Source: Mycolicibacterium sp. HK-90 (lineage in GTDB: Bacteria; Actinomycetota; Actinomycetes; Mycobacteriales; Mycobacteriaceae). Taken from it: 64,000 nucleotides of DNA. The translations under genes and the position numbers were made by a program. Where the stretch lies: assembly GCF_030486405.1 (NCBI RefSeq), contig NZ_CP129613.1:1426001-1490000 (forward strand). The letters run 5' to 3'. Of this stretch, positions 44,610-54,979 are shown piece by piece. Numbering within the stretch: position 1 is the first letter of the stretch; every line of letters begins with the position of its first letter. The notes below the pieces were generated by a model. The model had not been told where the DNA came from, made no database searches, and saw only the letters and a list, made by a program, of their open reading frames with translations.

Positions 44610-45152
44610 TTACGACTGACGGGTCACCGCAGCCGCGAACTGGAGCAGCCGATGCATCTGCGAATCCCCGTCGGCGAACGTCTTGGTGAACCGTAGCTTC
44701 GCCGTCTGGTGTTCGGTCTCGGTCACCGTGGTGCGGAAGGAGCGCCGTGGCGCGTTGCCGATGAGGGTCAGGTCAACCGACCGCAGGAGCCGCGACTCGT
44801 CGGGCTCGACGTCGTACTCGCAGTAAAGGTTGTGATCGCCGAAGTCGGCCAGCCGCACGCTGCGCACCGACGCCGTGAACGTCGGATGACTGGGCCTGCC
44901 GTTGTGCCCGGCGCAGTGGCCGTCCGATCCGTGCCAGAGCACCAGGCGTACCCCGTCCGTGACGGCGACTTCCTGCCACAACGAGGTACCCCAGTCGTAC
45001 TCGACGGTGTCGCGAGTGAGGACGAACGCGCGGATGCGGTCGAAGTCGATCGTTGCGCGCAGCTGGCCGAGGGCGTCATCCGAATCGCGGATGCCCATGG
45101 TCACCGCGCTGGGCAGATCCGGGTAGTTGGCCCAGTCGAGAGCATCAGACAT
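44610..45152 (-). CDS. Conserved hypothetical protein, paralogue of the upstream gene
   Basis: I do not recognise this 180-residue protein. It has no signal peptide or transmembrane segment and a mixed composition rich in Asp, Thr and Arg. It is clearly a paralogue of the gene before it: both have a DW..Y start, a RDSxxALxxLRxxIDFD block, an L(W/Y)QEVxVTDGxRLxLW block and an LQF or IQF block near the C-terminus. The genes overlap by eight bases, so they are co-translated. A beta-rich fold is suggested by the alternating pattern. Confidence 0.72.
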   Translation of the reverse strand: MSDALDWANYPDLPSAVTMGIRDSDDALGQLRATIDFDRIRAFVLTRDTVEYDWGTSLWQEVAVTDGVRLVLWHGSDGHCAGHNGRPSHPTFTASVRSVRLADFGDHNLYCEYDVEPDESRLLRSVDLTLIGNAPRRSFRTTVTETEHQTAKLRFTKTFADGDSQMHRLLQFAAAVTRQS

Positions 45153-45672
45153 GTGCGGCGATCGCCTTTCCGAACTGGATCAGCCGCTGCGCCTGGGCGC
45201 GCCCACCGTCAGACGGCGATTTTGAGAACTTGAGCTGTTCGGGGAAGACGTCGGTCTTCTCAGGGGTCCGGGCCTTGGCCTCGCTTGCGACGCCGAGGTA
45301 GATCACCAGCTCGACGTCGTGCAGCTCTCGCCGATCCTCGATGGGGCGGTACTCGACCTGCAGCGCGACGTCGTACACCCACGACAGCGGGATCACCCGC
45401 ACCGTCGAGGTGAACCGGGGCGCGCCGTCGTCGTCGGTGCCGTCGTCGCCGATCCATAGGATCAGGCGGCCACCGTCGGTGACCACCACCTCTTGGTACA
45501 GCGATTCGCCGGACGCGTCCTCGTTGACGATGCGCTCCATGGTGAACGACACCACCGCATCGAAATCGATGACTCCACGTAACGCCTCGAGAGCTACGAC
45601 GGAATCGCGTAGGTGTACGGCGGCCGCCTCATCCAGTCGGGTGTAGGGGGCCCAGTCGTCAGCGCTGTGCAT
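45145..45672 (-). CDS. Conserved hypothetical protein, first of a paralogous pair
   Basis: This unrecognised 175-residue protein is the first gene of the pair. Its shared blocks with the second are LRDSVVALEALRGVIDFD, LYQEVVVTDGGRLILWIGDDG and RLIQFGKAIA. It has no cysteine-rich motif, signal peptide or membrane helix, and is acidic. A TAGATT hexamer lies 12 bases upstream of the ATG as a possible -10. Neighbouring genes give no clue to function. Confidence 0.72.
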   Translation of the reverse strand: MHSADDWAPYTRLDEAAAVHLRDSVVALEALRGVIDFDAVVSFTMERIVNEDASGESLYQEVVVTDGGRLILWIGDDGTDDDGAPRFTSTVRVIPLSWVYDVALQVEYRPIEDRRELHDVELVIYLGVASEAKARTPEKTDVFPEQLKFSKSPSDGGRAQAQRLIQFGKAIAAHV

Positions 45673-45804
45673 GATGAGACCAGAATCTACAGCAAACTAA
45701 TTTGATGCGCTATCTCGGGGGATTGTGAGGTAATCAGGCTCATCTGCAATGGAATTGATCCGCGTGGCCCATCCGTTGGCAAAGACGCCGCGTGGGGTGG
45801 CCGT

Positions 45805-46134
45805 TCAGCAGGGGCGAGGAATGAACAGTGCCCAGCACATGTTCGGCGGCTGCCACGGGTAGGGCGGTGGCGGGTTGTCGCCGTCCCACACGGTCGAGGA
45901 GACGTTGCCCTGGCCGGCGTTCACGAAGTGATAGCTGTGGCAGACGTTCCAGTCCCAGTTGGGCCTCGCGTCTGCCGGCGTGTTGAACCCGCCGCCATAA
46001 CCGCCCGGATCGTCGCCCGGGCACCACTGGTACGGGCCGGCCGCGTGGGCGGCACCCGCACCGACGGTCAGGCCGGTCACGGCCAGTGCACCGGACATGA
46101 GCATCGTCGTCGCCAACCGCGAAGCTCGGTTCAT
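45805..46134 (-). CDS. Small secreted protein of mycobacterial type
   Basis: The 109-residue product has a signal peptide of about 31 residues (MNRASRLATTMLMSGALAVTG and then GAGAAHA with an AxA cleavage site). The mature part of about 78 residues is Pro/Gly/Trp-rich with four cysteines (WCPGDDPG, NVCHSYH, NMCWAL, RPC), probably two disulfides. Similar short exported proteins starting GPYQWCPGD are common in mycobacteria and of unknown function. The second in-frame ATG was chosen because the signal peptide begins there; a further upstream start would add 17 basic residues. Confidence 0.75.
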   Translation of the reverse strand: MNRASRLATTMLMSGALAVTGLTVGAGAAHAAGPYQWCPGDDPGGYGGGFNTPADARPNWDWNVCHSYHFVNAGQGNVSSTVWDGDNPPPPYPWQPPNMCWALFIPRPC

Positions 46135-46222
46135 GTTGGTCTCGATTCGTCGGGCCCTGTGCGCTGGTTTGCTGGGTAGCGCCATCGTCGCCCCGCGCCG
46201 AGCCCTGGTCTGGAGTAGCCGA

Positions 46223-47826
<1,604 letters not shown>

Positions 47827-47842
47827 CTAACCGGCCGGAGCG

Positions 47843-48694
47843 TCAGCCTTTCAGACCCAGGGGCCCGGCCAACTCGGTCAGGGTGGGGAGCAGCTTGTCC
47901 CAGCCTCCGAGCACCTGGATCGTGACGTGGTCGGCGCCGTTGGCGACATGTTGCTGCAGGCGGGAGGCGATCGCCTCGGCCGTGCCGTGCGCGACGACGG
48001 CGTCGATCAACTTGTCGCTGCCCGGCTTGGCGATGTCCTCCTCGGTGAAACCGAGGCGGCGCCAGTTGTTGAGGTAATTGCTCAGATTCAGGTAGAAGCC
48101 GACCGTCTCGCGACCGATCGCGCGGGCAGCGGCGCCGTCGGTGGTCAGCACCACCTTGTGCTCGGGCGCCAGGAACACCGTCTCGCCCACCACGTCACGG
48201 GCATGCGCGGTGTGCTCGGGCGTCGTGAGGTACGGGTGGGCGCCGGCGCTGCGCCGGGCCGACAACTTGAGCACCTTGTCGCCCAGGGCCGCGATCACCA
48301 GCCGGCTCGTCGGCACCTTGGCCGCATCCAGCGCATCGAGGTATTCCACCAACGCGTCGTAGGGCTTGCGGTATTCGTCGGTGTGCTCGGGATGGCCCAC
48401 CCCGACGCCGAGCAGGAACCGTCCCGGATGTGTCGCCTCGATGCGGTGAAACGATTCGGCGACAGCGTTGGCGTCGGCGGTCCAGATGTTGACGATGCCG
48501 GTGGCCACCTGCAGCGTCTCGGTGCGCTCCAGGATCGGTTCGACGAACGACAGTTCCGCGGCGGGGGATCCACCCACCCACACCGCGCCGTAGCCGAGCC
48601 GCTCGATCTCGGCGGCCTGGTCGGGCTTGACGGGCCCCATCGTCCACACCCCGAAGCGACCCAGATCCGGTTTGAGCGAGAGTGATTCGGTCAA
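47843..48694 (-). CDS. LLM class F420-dependent oxidoreductase
   Basis: This 283-residue luciferase-like monooxygenase-fold protein belongs to the short F420-dependent subgroup common in mycobacteria (TIGR03620-like). Landmarks are GYGAVWVGGSP, TGIVNIWTADANAVAESFHRIEATHPGRFLLGVGVGH and the LAPEHKVVLTTD segment. The start is TTG, preceded by AAGGAC; the family N-terminus KPDLGRFGVW begins eight residues later, so a short N-terminal uncertainty remains. It is a tandem paralogue of the next gene upstream, 26 bases apart. Confidence 0.83.
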   Translation of the reverse strand: MTESLSLKPDLGRFGVWTMGPVKPDQAAEIERLGYGAVWVGGSPAAELSFVEPILERTETLQVATGIVNIWTADANAVAESFHRIEATHPGRFLLGVGVGHPEHTDEYRKPYDALVEYLDALDAAKVPTSRLVIAALGDKVLKLSARRSAGAHPYLTTPEHTAHARDVVGETVFLAPEHKVVLTTDGAAARAIGRETVGFYLNLSNYLNNWRRLGFTEEDIAKPGSDKLIDAVVAHGTAEAIASRLQQHVANGADHVTIQVLGGWDKLLPTLTELAGPLGLKG

Positions 48695-48720
48695 TTGAAC
48701 GTCCTTGTCTCTTGGGTCGT

Positions 48721-49581
48721 CTAGGCCAGGCCGAGCGGCCCGGCGAGTTCGGCCAGGGCCGGTACCAGTTTGTCCGGTGAGGTCAGCACTTGTACAGGCA
48801 CGTGGTCTGCCCCGGCCTCCCGGTGCGCGCGCAGCCGGGCGGCGATGTCGTCCGTCGTGCCGTAGGCGACGACAGCGTCGATGAACCGGTCACTGCCCGG
48901 TTTGGCCAGATCCTCGTCGGTGAAACCCAACCGCTTGAAGTTGTTGAGGTAGTTGGTCAGAGCGAGGTAGATGTCGAGTGCCTTGCGGCCGACCGCACGG
49001 GCCTTGTCCTCGTCGGTGGTCAGCACGACCTTGTGCTCGGGGGCCAGGAACGCGTCGGGACCGATCAGTTCGCGGGCCCCGGCGGTGTGTTCCGGCGTGG
49101 TGAGGTACGGGTGCGCGCCCGCCGAACGATCTGCCGACAGCTGCAACACCTTGGGGCCGAGCGCGGCCACCACCCGGCGGTGTTGTGGCACCCCGTACTC
49201 GTCGAGCTTGTCGAGGTAGTCGGTGAGCGCGTCGAGTGGCTTGCGGTATTCGCCGATCGCCTCGCGGTGCCCGACGCCGACACCGAGCAGGAACCGGCCC
49301 GGGTAGGCCGCCTCGATGCGGTGGAACGACTCGGCGACCGGGCCTGCCGCCGCACTCCAGATGTTCACGATCCCGGTGGCCAGCTGCACGCTGTCGGTGG
49401 CGGCCAGGATCGGATCGATCCATTCGAGTTCGGCGGGGGGCGAGCCGCCGGCCCAGATCGCGCCATAGCCCAGCTCTTCGATGTCCCGCAGCTGCTGCGG
49501 CGACAGCTGCTGGAACTGCGAATAGTGGCCGAACGCGCCGAACGTGCCGAGGTCGGGCTTGGTGGCAGTGCTGTCTGTCAT
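48721..49581 (-). CDS. LLM class F420-dependent oxidoreductase (paralogue)
   Basis: The 286-residue protein is closely similar to the following one: GYGAIWAGGSPPAELEW, TGIVNIWSAAAGPVAESFHRIEAAYPGRFLLGVGVGHRE and FLAPEHKVVLTTDEDKARAVGR all align. The N-terminus carries an insertion of about 12 residues rich in glutamine (HYSQFQQLSPQQLRD). Tandem duplication followed by divergence is the simplest explanation. F420H2-dependent reduction of an unknown carbonyl or unsaturated compound is the general family role. Confidence 0.85.
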   Translation of the reverse strand: MTDSTATKPDLGTFGAFGHYSQFQQLSPQQLRDIEELGYGAIWAGGSPPAELEWIDPILAATDSVQLATGIVNIWSAAAGPVAESFHRIEAAYPGRFLLGVGVGHREAIGEYRKPLDALTDYLDKLDEYGVPQHRRVVAALGPKVLQLSADRSAGAHPYLTTPEHTAGARELIGPDAFLAPEHKVVLTTDEDKARAVGRKALDIYLALTNYLNNFKRLGFTDEDLAKPGSDRFIDAVVAYGTTDDIAARLRAHREAGADHVPVQVLTSPDKLVPALAELAGPLGLA

Positions 49582-49624
49582 GGTTGCCTCAACCCGCCGC
49601 TGTGTGATGGCTATTCCGAAAGAC

Positions 49625-51103
49625 TCACGGCGATTCTGACGGTTCGGAGGGCAGCAGCGCCTCCGGGGCGGGTGCGACCAGGGGCAACAGCACGATGAAC
49701 CGGGTATCGCCGGGCCGTGACTGCACTCGAAGGTCGCCGCCGTGCTTCTCGACCACGATGCGCCAGGCCAGATCCAAGCCGAGACCGGTGCCCTCGCCGA
49801 ACGGTTTGGTGGTGTAGAACGGCGTGAAGATGCGTTCGATGTCTTCTTCGGGGATGCCTGGTCCGTCGTCGCAGATCTCCACCCGGATCATGTCGTCGGT
49901 CTCGCGGCTGGTGCGCAACGTCAGGGTGCCGTGACCGTCCATCGCCTGGATCGCGTTGTCGATGATGTTGGTCCACACCTGATTGAGATCGCCTGGGTAG
50001 CAATGCAATTCGGGAAGTGACTTGTCCAGTTCCTTACACAGGCTGATCGGCTTGTCCTTGCCGACCTTGTCGCCGAACATCATCATCGTGCTGCGCAGGC
50101 CCTCATGGACGTCGGCACTCTGATAGGAGCCGCGGTCCATCTGTGAGTACTGCTTGGCGCCCGCCAGCAGTGCCGAGATCCGTTTGCTCGCCTCGGCGAT
50201 CTCGTTCATGCGCAACTCGGTGTCGATGGTGTACTTCAGCCAGCCGAGCGCGCCCGGCAACGTCGCCGAGCAGTCGACGCCCTCGATCGTCCCCTCGACG
50301 CGTTCCAGCCAGTCGATGTCGAGGCCCGCTTCTACGAAGGTCGGGGCGTAGTCCCATGCGCTGGCAATGCCATGGTCTTCCAGCCAGTCTCCGATCGCGT
50401 CCTCGCGGTCCGAGGTCTCCAGCGCCGTGAGTGCCAGATCCCGGTTCTTGGCGACCTGCTCGGCGACCTGATCCTGGATGGTCACCAGTACCCCCAGCGC
50501 CTCGGGGGTGAACTTCCCGTCGGCCAGCATCGCCAGCTTGTGGCGCATCTTGCCGACGCCTTCGCGCAGGTCCGCGACCGCGCGCGCGGTGGCGGCCGCC
50601 GGGTTGTTGAGCTGGTGGGTCAGCCCCGCGGTGATCGTGCCCAACGCCAGCAGCTTCTCGCGCTGACCGATGATCTGCCGCTGGCGGCGCCCGCCGACCA
50701 TGTGGCCTTCGAGCAGGTGCACCGCCATCGGGAACTCGTCGCGCATGAACTTCGCGAACGCTCCCGCGTCGAGCACGAAGAACCGCGACTTCCTGGTCAC
50801 CCGCACCGACGCCTGGTAGATCTGCTCCTCGCCCGGGATATAGGCCGACCAGGCGCCGCAGTACACCCCGCGCTGCGACGTGCGGCTGGTCTCGATGTCC
50901 GCGCCTGCCGAGCGCTTCGACATCACCAACTCACCGTCGATCAGGACGTAGAAGCACGTCGCGGGATCGCCCTCCATGATGATGGGGCCGGGCTCGAACA
51001 CCGCGATATGCCCGTTGTCGCACAGCGTCTGCAACTGTTCGTCGGTCAACGCCTCGAACAAGAACAGCGTCCGCAGTTCGGAGGGCAGGCAGGTCTCGCC
51101 CAT
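49625..51103 (-). CDS. Cyclic-nucleotide-binding-domain sensor histidine kinase
   Basis: This soluble 492-residue kinase begins with a cNMP-binding beta-roll at about residues 12-130 (LFEALTDEQLQTLC, IIMEGDPATCFYVLIDGEL). It continues with a HisKA helix where H163 in GTITAGLTHQLNNPAAAT is the phospho-acceptor, an extended middle region, and a HATPase domain with N-box NQVWTNIIDNAIQAM, G1 ICDDGPGIPEED and G2 EGTGLGLDLAWRIVV. It lies 38 bases downstream of the response-regulator/oxidoreductase gene and forms a two-component pair with it. Ligand of the beta-roll is not known. Confidence 0.88.
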   Translation of the reverse strand: MGETCLPSELRTLFLFEALTDEQLQTLCDNGHIAVFEPGPIIMEGDPATCFYVLIDGELVMSKRSAGADIETSRTSQRGVYCGAWSAYIPGEEQIYQASVRVTRKSRFFVLDAGAFAKFMRDEFPMAVHLLEGHMVGGRRQRQIIGQREKLLALGTITAGLTHQLNNPAAATARAVADLREGVGKMRHKLAMLADGKFTPEALGVLVTIQDQVAEQVAKNRDLALTALETSDREDAIGDWLEDHGIASAWDYAPTFVEAGLDIDWLERVEGTIEGVDCSATLPGALGWLKYTIDTELRMNEIAEASKRISALLAGAKQYSQMDRGSYQSADVHEGLRSTMMMFGDKVGKDKPISLCKELDKSLPELHCYPGDLNQVWTNIIDNAIQAMDGHGTLTLRTSRETDDMIRVEICDDGPGIPEEDIERIFTPFYTTKPFGEGTGLGLDLAWRIVVEKHGGDLRVQSRPGDTRFIVLLPLVAPAPEALLPSEPSESP

Positions 51104-51141
51104 TCGTCAGTTCCTCTCAGCCTCGCCGACGGTGCCGGCCA

Positions 51142-52833
51142 TCACGCTTCTGCCAGGTAGCGGTGCACCAGCATCACCGCCATCGACCCTTCGCCGACGG
51201 CGGCCGCCACCCGCTTGGCGGATTCGGCGCGCACGTCTCCTGCAACAAACACACCGGGCACACTTGTTTCCAGGTGATGCGGCGGACGGTCCAACGTCCA
51301 TCCGCACACGTCCCGCAGGTCCGGGCCGGCGAGGATGAACCCGTGGTCGTCGCGGGCCACCACGCCGTCGAGCCAGTCGGTACGCGGGGTGGCGCCGATG
51401 AAGCAGCACAGGCGCGTCGCGGGAACCTGCTCGTGCGCGCCCGACTGTCGGTCGACCAGCTCCAGACCCACCAGGTGGTCGTCCTCGCCGACGGCGCTGA
51501 CCACCTCGGTGCAGGTGCGCACGTGGATGTTCGGCGTCTGCTCGATCTGCTGAATCAAGTAGTACGACATCGACGCTTCCAGCGACGGCCCGCGCACCAG
51601 CAGCGTCACGGACTTCGCTTCGCGCGACATGAACATCGCGGCCTGCCCGGCCGAGTTGGCGCCGCCGACGATGTACACGTCCTCGTCCCGGCACTCGGAG
51701 GCATCCGACACCGAGGCGCCGTAGTACACGCCGCGGCCCACGTAGTTCGACGGGTTGTCCGGGTCGGCCCAGCACCCCGGCACCGGGAGCTGACGGTATT
51801 CGACACCGGTGGCCAGGATGACCGCCCGGGCACCGATGGTCTCGCCGTCGGCGAAGGTGATGGTGCGCGCCGCGCCGGCGATGTCGAGGGCGACGGCTTC
51901 CCGGGTGGTGATCACCTCGGCGCCGAACCGCTCGGCCTGCCTGCGCGCCGCGGTGGCCAGTTCGGCGCCCGAGACGCCCGTCGGGAAGCCCAGGTAGTTC
52001 TCGATCCGCGAACTCCGGCCGGCCTGCCCGCCGGTGGTGGTGCCCTCGATCAGGACGGTCCGCAGACCCTCGGAGGCCCCGTAGACCGCGGCCGCCAGAC
52101 CTGCCGGGCCGCCGCCGATCACCGCGAGGTCGTACATCGTCAGCGACGGGGTGGTCGACAACCCCAGCATGTCGGCGAGTTCACCGTCACTGGGTTCGAC
52201 CAGGGTCTCACCGCCCTCGGTGATCACCACCGGCAGCGTCAGCCCGTCCAGGCCGGCGGCTTCGAGCAGCTGACGGCCCATGGGCTCGTCGGTGGTGAAC
52301 GCGCGGAACGTGTGCTGGTTGCGGGCCAGGAACTGGCGCACCTCCCAGGACCGCGAACTCCACTGGTGGCCGATCACCTTGGTGTGGGGGATGGCCCGGT
52401 CGCCCACGGCGTGCCAGGCCTCCAACAGACCGTCGATCACCGGGTAGAGCTTCTCCTGCGGTGGGTCCCACGGCTTGAGCAGATAGTGGTCGAGGTCGAC
52501 GACGTTGATGGCGTCGATCGCCGCGGTGGTGTCGGCATATGCCGTCAGCAGCACGCGCCGCGCCATGGGGTAGAGGTCCATCGCCGATTCCAGGAACTCG
52601 ATGCCACTCATCTGTGGCATCCGGTAGTCGGCGACGAATACCGCGACGGTGTCGCCGCGCAGCTTCAACTCGTTGAGGGTCTCCAAGGCGTCCGGGCCGG
52701 ATTCGGCCCGGACGATCCGGTACCGCTCGCCGTAGTGGCGCCGCAGGTCACGGGCGACAGCACGCGACACCGCGGGATCGTCGTCAACGGTGAGGATTAT
52801 GGGTTTACGGGGCTGGGAGGCGGGGCCAGTCAT
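51142..52833 (-). CDS. Fused response regulator and thioredoxin-reductase-like oxidoreductase
   Basis: This 563-residue protein joins a receiver domain (phospho-acceptor D69 in VFVADYRMPQMSG, K120 in YLLKPWD), a middle glutaredoxin-like region around 150-225 (VIGHQWSSRSWEVRQFLARN, then LPVVIT), and a FAD/NAD-binding domain like thioredoxin reductase (YDLAVIGGGPAGLAAAVYGA; VYIVGGANSAGQAAMF; GVFVAGDVR). The CxxC of thioredoxin reductase is replaced by GASV in YVGRGVYYGASVSDASE, and the glutaredoxin-like CxxC position has no cysteine either. ATG was chosen over TTG and GTG codons 9 and 6 bases upstream because a CATAAT hexamer fits a leaderless start there. Confidence 0.86.
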   Translation of the reverse strand: MTGPASQPRKPIILTVDDDPAVSRAVARDLRRHYGERYRIVRAESGPDALETLNELKLRGDTVAVFVADYRMPQMSGIEFLESAMDLYPMARRVLLTAYADTTAAIDAINVVDLDHYLLKPWDPPQEKLYPVIDGLLEAWHAVGDRAIPHTKVIGHQWSSRSWEVRQFLARNQHTFRAFTTDEPMGRQLLEAAGLDGLTLPVVITEGGETLVEPSDGELADMLGLSTTPSLTMYDLAVIGGGPAGLAAAVYGASEGLRTVLIEGTTTGGQAGRSSRIENYLGFPTGVSGAELATAARRQAERFGAEVITTREAVALDIAGAARTITFADGETIGARAVILATGVEYRQLPVPGCWADPDNPSNYVGRGVYYGASVSDASECRDEDVYIVGGANSAGQAAMFMSREAKSVTLLVRGPSLEASMSYYLIQQIEQTPNIHVRTCTEVVSAVGEDDHLVGLELVDRQSGAHEQVPATRLCCFIGATPRTDWLDGVVARDDHGFILAGPDLRDVCGWTLDRPPHHLETSVPGVFVAGDVRAESAKRVAAAVGEGSMAVMLVHRYLAEA

Positions 52834-52841
52834 CGCCACCA

Positions 52842-52847
52842 ATTATG
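52842..52847 (-). promoter_or_regulatory. -10 element of the response-regulator/oxidoreductase gene
   Basis: CATAAT on the minus strand ends eight bases before the ATG at 52833, which places the transcript start at or next to the start codon. No clear -35 partner is seen. A leaderless mRNA, frequent in mycobacteria, is inferred. Confidence 0.42.
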
Positions 52848-52942
52848 CGCCGTCAGTCCAGCGGATATCGGGTCAGGTCACTGCCGTCGAACACGTCGCC
52901 ACCGCATCATCGAGTGGATCGTCACGCGGCGGGCCGCGAGCC

Positions 52943-52948
52943 TAGAAT
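52943..52948 (+). promoter_or_regulatory. -10 element of the SRPBCC gene
   Basis: TAGAAT ends seven bases before the GTG at 52956, again matching a leaderless transcript. It is divergent from the response-regulator promoter about 100 bases away. The -35 region is poor. Confidence 0.42.
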
Positions 52949-52955
52949 CCGGTGC

Positions 52956-53423
52956 GTGACCGTTCTCGAATTCGCCGATTCGGTATTCGTCGCACTCGAC
53001 CCCGAATCGACCTACGCCCTGGTCTCAGACGTCACCAGGATGGGGGAGTGGAGTCCGATCTGTAAGTCCTGCTGGTGGGACGATCCCGCCGCCGGTGCGA
53101 CCGTCGGCGCCTGGTTCACCGGCCGCAACGTCACACCGGAGCGAACGTGGGACACCCGCAGTCAGGTGGTCGTCGCCGCTCCCGGCCGGGAGTTCACCTG
53201 GGAGGTCAACGACGGCTGGGTCCGGTGGGGCTTCCACCTCGAACCCGCCGAGGGCGGTACCCGGCTCACCCAGGCATGGAGCTTCCTGCCGAAGGGCATC
53301 GCCGGGTTCCACGACCGCCTCGGTGAGCGTGCCGACGACGAGATCGCACTGCGCAGCGAGGCCGCACAGTCCGGGATCGCGCAGACCCTCGCAGCGATCA
53401 AACTCACCGCCGAGGCCGGCTGA
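52956..53423 (+). CDS. SRPBCC (START-like) family protein
   Basis: The 155-residue protein has a single helix-grip domain that opens with DSVFVALDPESTYALVSDVTRMGEWSP and continues with the beta-strands FTWEVNDGWVRWGFHLEP and GTRLTQAWSFLPKG. Such proteins (polyketide cyclase/dehydrase-like) bind hydrophobic ligands and in mycobacteria are abundant. The GTG start coincides with a predicted leaderless transcript; the longer frame upstream has no homology. It converges with the flotillin gene, three bases between stops. Confidence 0.82.
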   Translation: MTVLEFADSVFVALDPESTYALVSDVTRMGEWSPICKSCWWDDPAAGATVGAWFTGRNVTPERTWDTRSQVVVAAPGREFTWEVNDGWVRWGFHLEPAEGGTRLTQAWSFLPKGIAGFHDRLGERADDEIALRSEAAQSGIAQTLAAIKLTAEAG

Positions 53424-53426
53424 CCG

Positions 53427-54941
53427 TCAGCTGTCGGCGGGTTGGCCGTTTTGGTTGAGCATCGCCGCCACGTCGATACCCGAAGCCTTGAGGGCCTCAA
53501 GGATGTTGGCCACCGCCAGCGGGCTGACGCCGAGCAGGCCGCCGACCGCGTCCTGGGTGTCCCGTGAACCACCGATGATCGACAGGCGCTCGATCTCGGC
53601 CAGCGGCGAGGCAGCCGCCTCGGTGGCCTTGACCACCGACGCCAGCACGTCGGGCAGCATCAGCAGGCGCGCGGCATCGGCCGTGTACCCGTTGAGAGCG
53701 GCGGCGATCTCCTTCTTGCCGTTGGCCTCGGCCAGCAGCTTGGCCTCGATACCGGCGGCCTCGGCCTGCTGCTCGACACGCAGCGCGTCGGCCAGTTCCT
53801 TCTTGCCGGCGGCCTCGGCGACCAGTTTGGCCTGGAGGCTGTCCGCCTCGGCCTGCTTCTCGACCCGCAGCGCGTCCGCGGCGGCCTTACGGGCGTCGGC
53901 CTCGGCCTGGCCCTTTCGTCGTTCGGTCTCGGCCGCGGCCTCGGCGGCCAGGATCGTGGACTGGCGCTGGCCTTCGGCGATCGCGATGTCGGCCTGCCGC
54001 TTCGCCTCGGCCGGCGCGATCACGTCGGCCTGCAGGGCGGCCTGCGCCTGCTCGGCGCGCCGCTGCTCGACCTCGATGCGGGCCTGCACGCGGGCCGCCT
54101 CGGCCTGCTCGGTGGCGATACCGACGTCCTTCTGCGCCCGGGCGTTCGCCAGCGGGCCGGCCTGGTCGGCCTGGGCGTTCTCGGCCTCGGTCTGCGCGCG
54201 CAGCCGGGCCAGCTCGACATCGCGCTTCTGGTTGGCGGTGGCGATCGCGGTGTCGGCCTCGGCCTGGGCGATGGACCCCTCCTGGCGCGCCTTGGCCGAC
54301 TGGATCTGCGCGTCGCGCTCGGCCTCGGCGGTGCCGACAGTCGCGTCCCGCTTGACCTCGGCGATGCGGCGCTGGCCGAGCGACTTCAGGTAGTCGTTGG
54401 CATCGGAGATGCCGGCGATCTTGAGGACGTCGACCTCCATGCCGATGCGGGCCAGGTCGCCGCCGGCCTCCTCGACCACGCTGCGAGCCAGGCTGTCGCG
54501 GTTGGAGTTGAGGTCCTCGACCGTCATCGTCGCGGTGATACCGCGGAGCGACCCGGCCAGGATCTCGTTGATCTGCCGCTGCAGCTCGTTGAGGTCGGAG
54601 GTCAGGAAGCGCTGCACCGCGGTCTGCACGGCCTCGTCGGCCGAGCCGATGCGGACCAGCCCGACGGCTTCGACGTTGACGGGGACACCGTTGTTGGACA
54701 GTGCGTTCTGCAGGTTGATGCTGACGTTGAACGGCTCCAGGCTCATGATGTCGACGCGCTCGATGCCAGGCATCCGGAACCGGGCCCCGCCGCGGACCAC
54801 CTTGGGCGTGCCGCGGCCGGTGAACACGGCCACCTCGTTGGGCGGCACCTTGATGTAGTTCTTGACGTAGATCAGCGGCAGCACCACCAGGATCAGGATC
54901 GCGGCGATGGCGGCGAGTACGACGATGAGCAGCAGGGACAC
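53427..54941 (-). CDS. Flotillin-like SPFH-domain membrane scaffold protein
   Basis: The 504-residue protein has an N-terminal hairpin or transmembrane anchor (LLIVVLAAIAAILILVVLPLIYV), an SPFH domain (VPPNEVAVFTGRG to about residue 200) and a long Ala/Glu/Gln-rich coiled coil between about 200 and 430, with repeated AEA(D/E) units and KKE(L/I)A blocks as in flotillin and B. subtilis YuaG/FloT. The end has hydrophobic helices. It organises membrane microdomains in other bacteria. It lies 38 bases after an NfeD/YuaF-like gene, the expected partner. Confidence 0.9.
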   Translation of the reverse strand: MSLLLIVVLAAIAAILILVVLPLIYVKNYIKVPPNEVAVFTGRGTPKVVRGGARFRMPGIERVDIMSLEPFNVSINLQNALSNNGVPVNVEAVGLVRIGSADEAVQTAVQRFLTSDLNELQRQINEILAGSLRGITATMTVEDLNSNRDSLARSVVEEAGGDLARIGMEVDVLKIAGISDANDYLKSLGQRRIAEVKRDATVGTAEAERDAQIQSAKARQEGSIAQAEADTAIATANQKRDVELARLRAQTEAENAQADQAGPLANARAQKDVGIATEQAEAARVQARIEVEQRRAEQAQAALQADVIAPAEAKRQADIAIAEGQRQSTILAAEAAAETERRKGQAEADARKAAADALRVEKQAEADSLQAKLVAEAAGKKELADALRVEQQAEAAGIEAKLLAEANGKKEIAAALNGYTADAARLLMLPDVLASVVKATEAAASPLAEIERLSIIGGSRDTQDAVGGLLGVSPLAVANILEALKASGIDVAAMLNQNGQPADS

Positions 54942-54979
54942 GGTGGCGCCTTTCTGAAGGTTCGGTGCTCGGGTACTAC

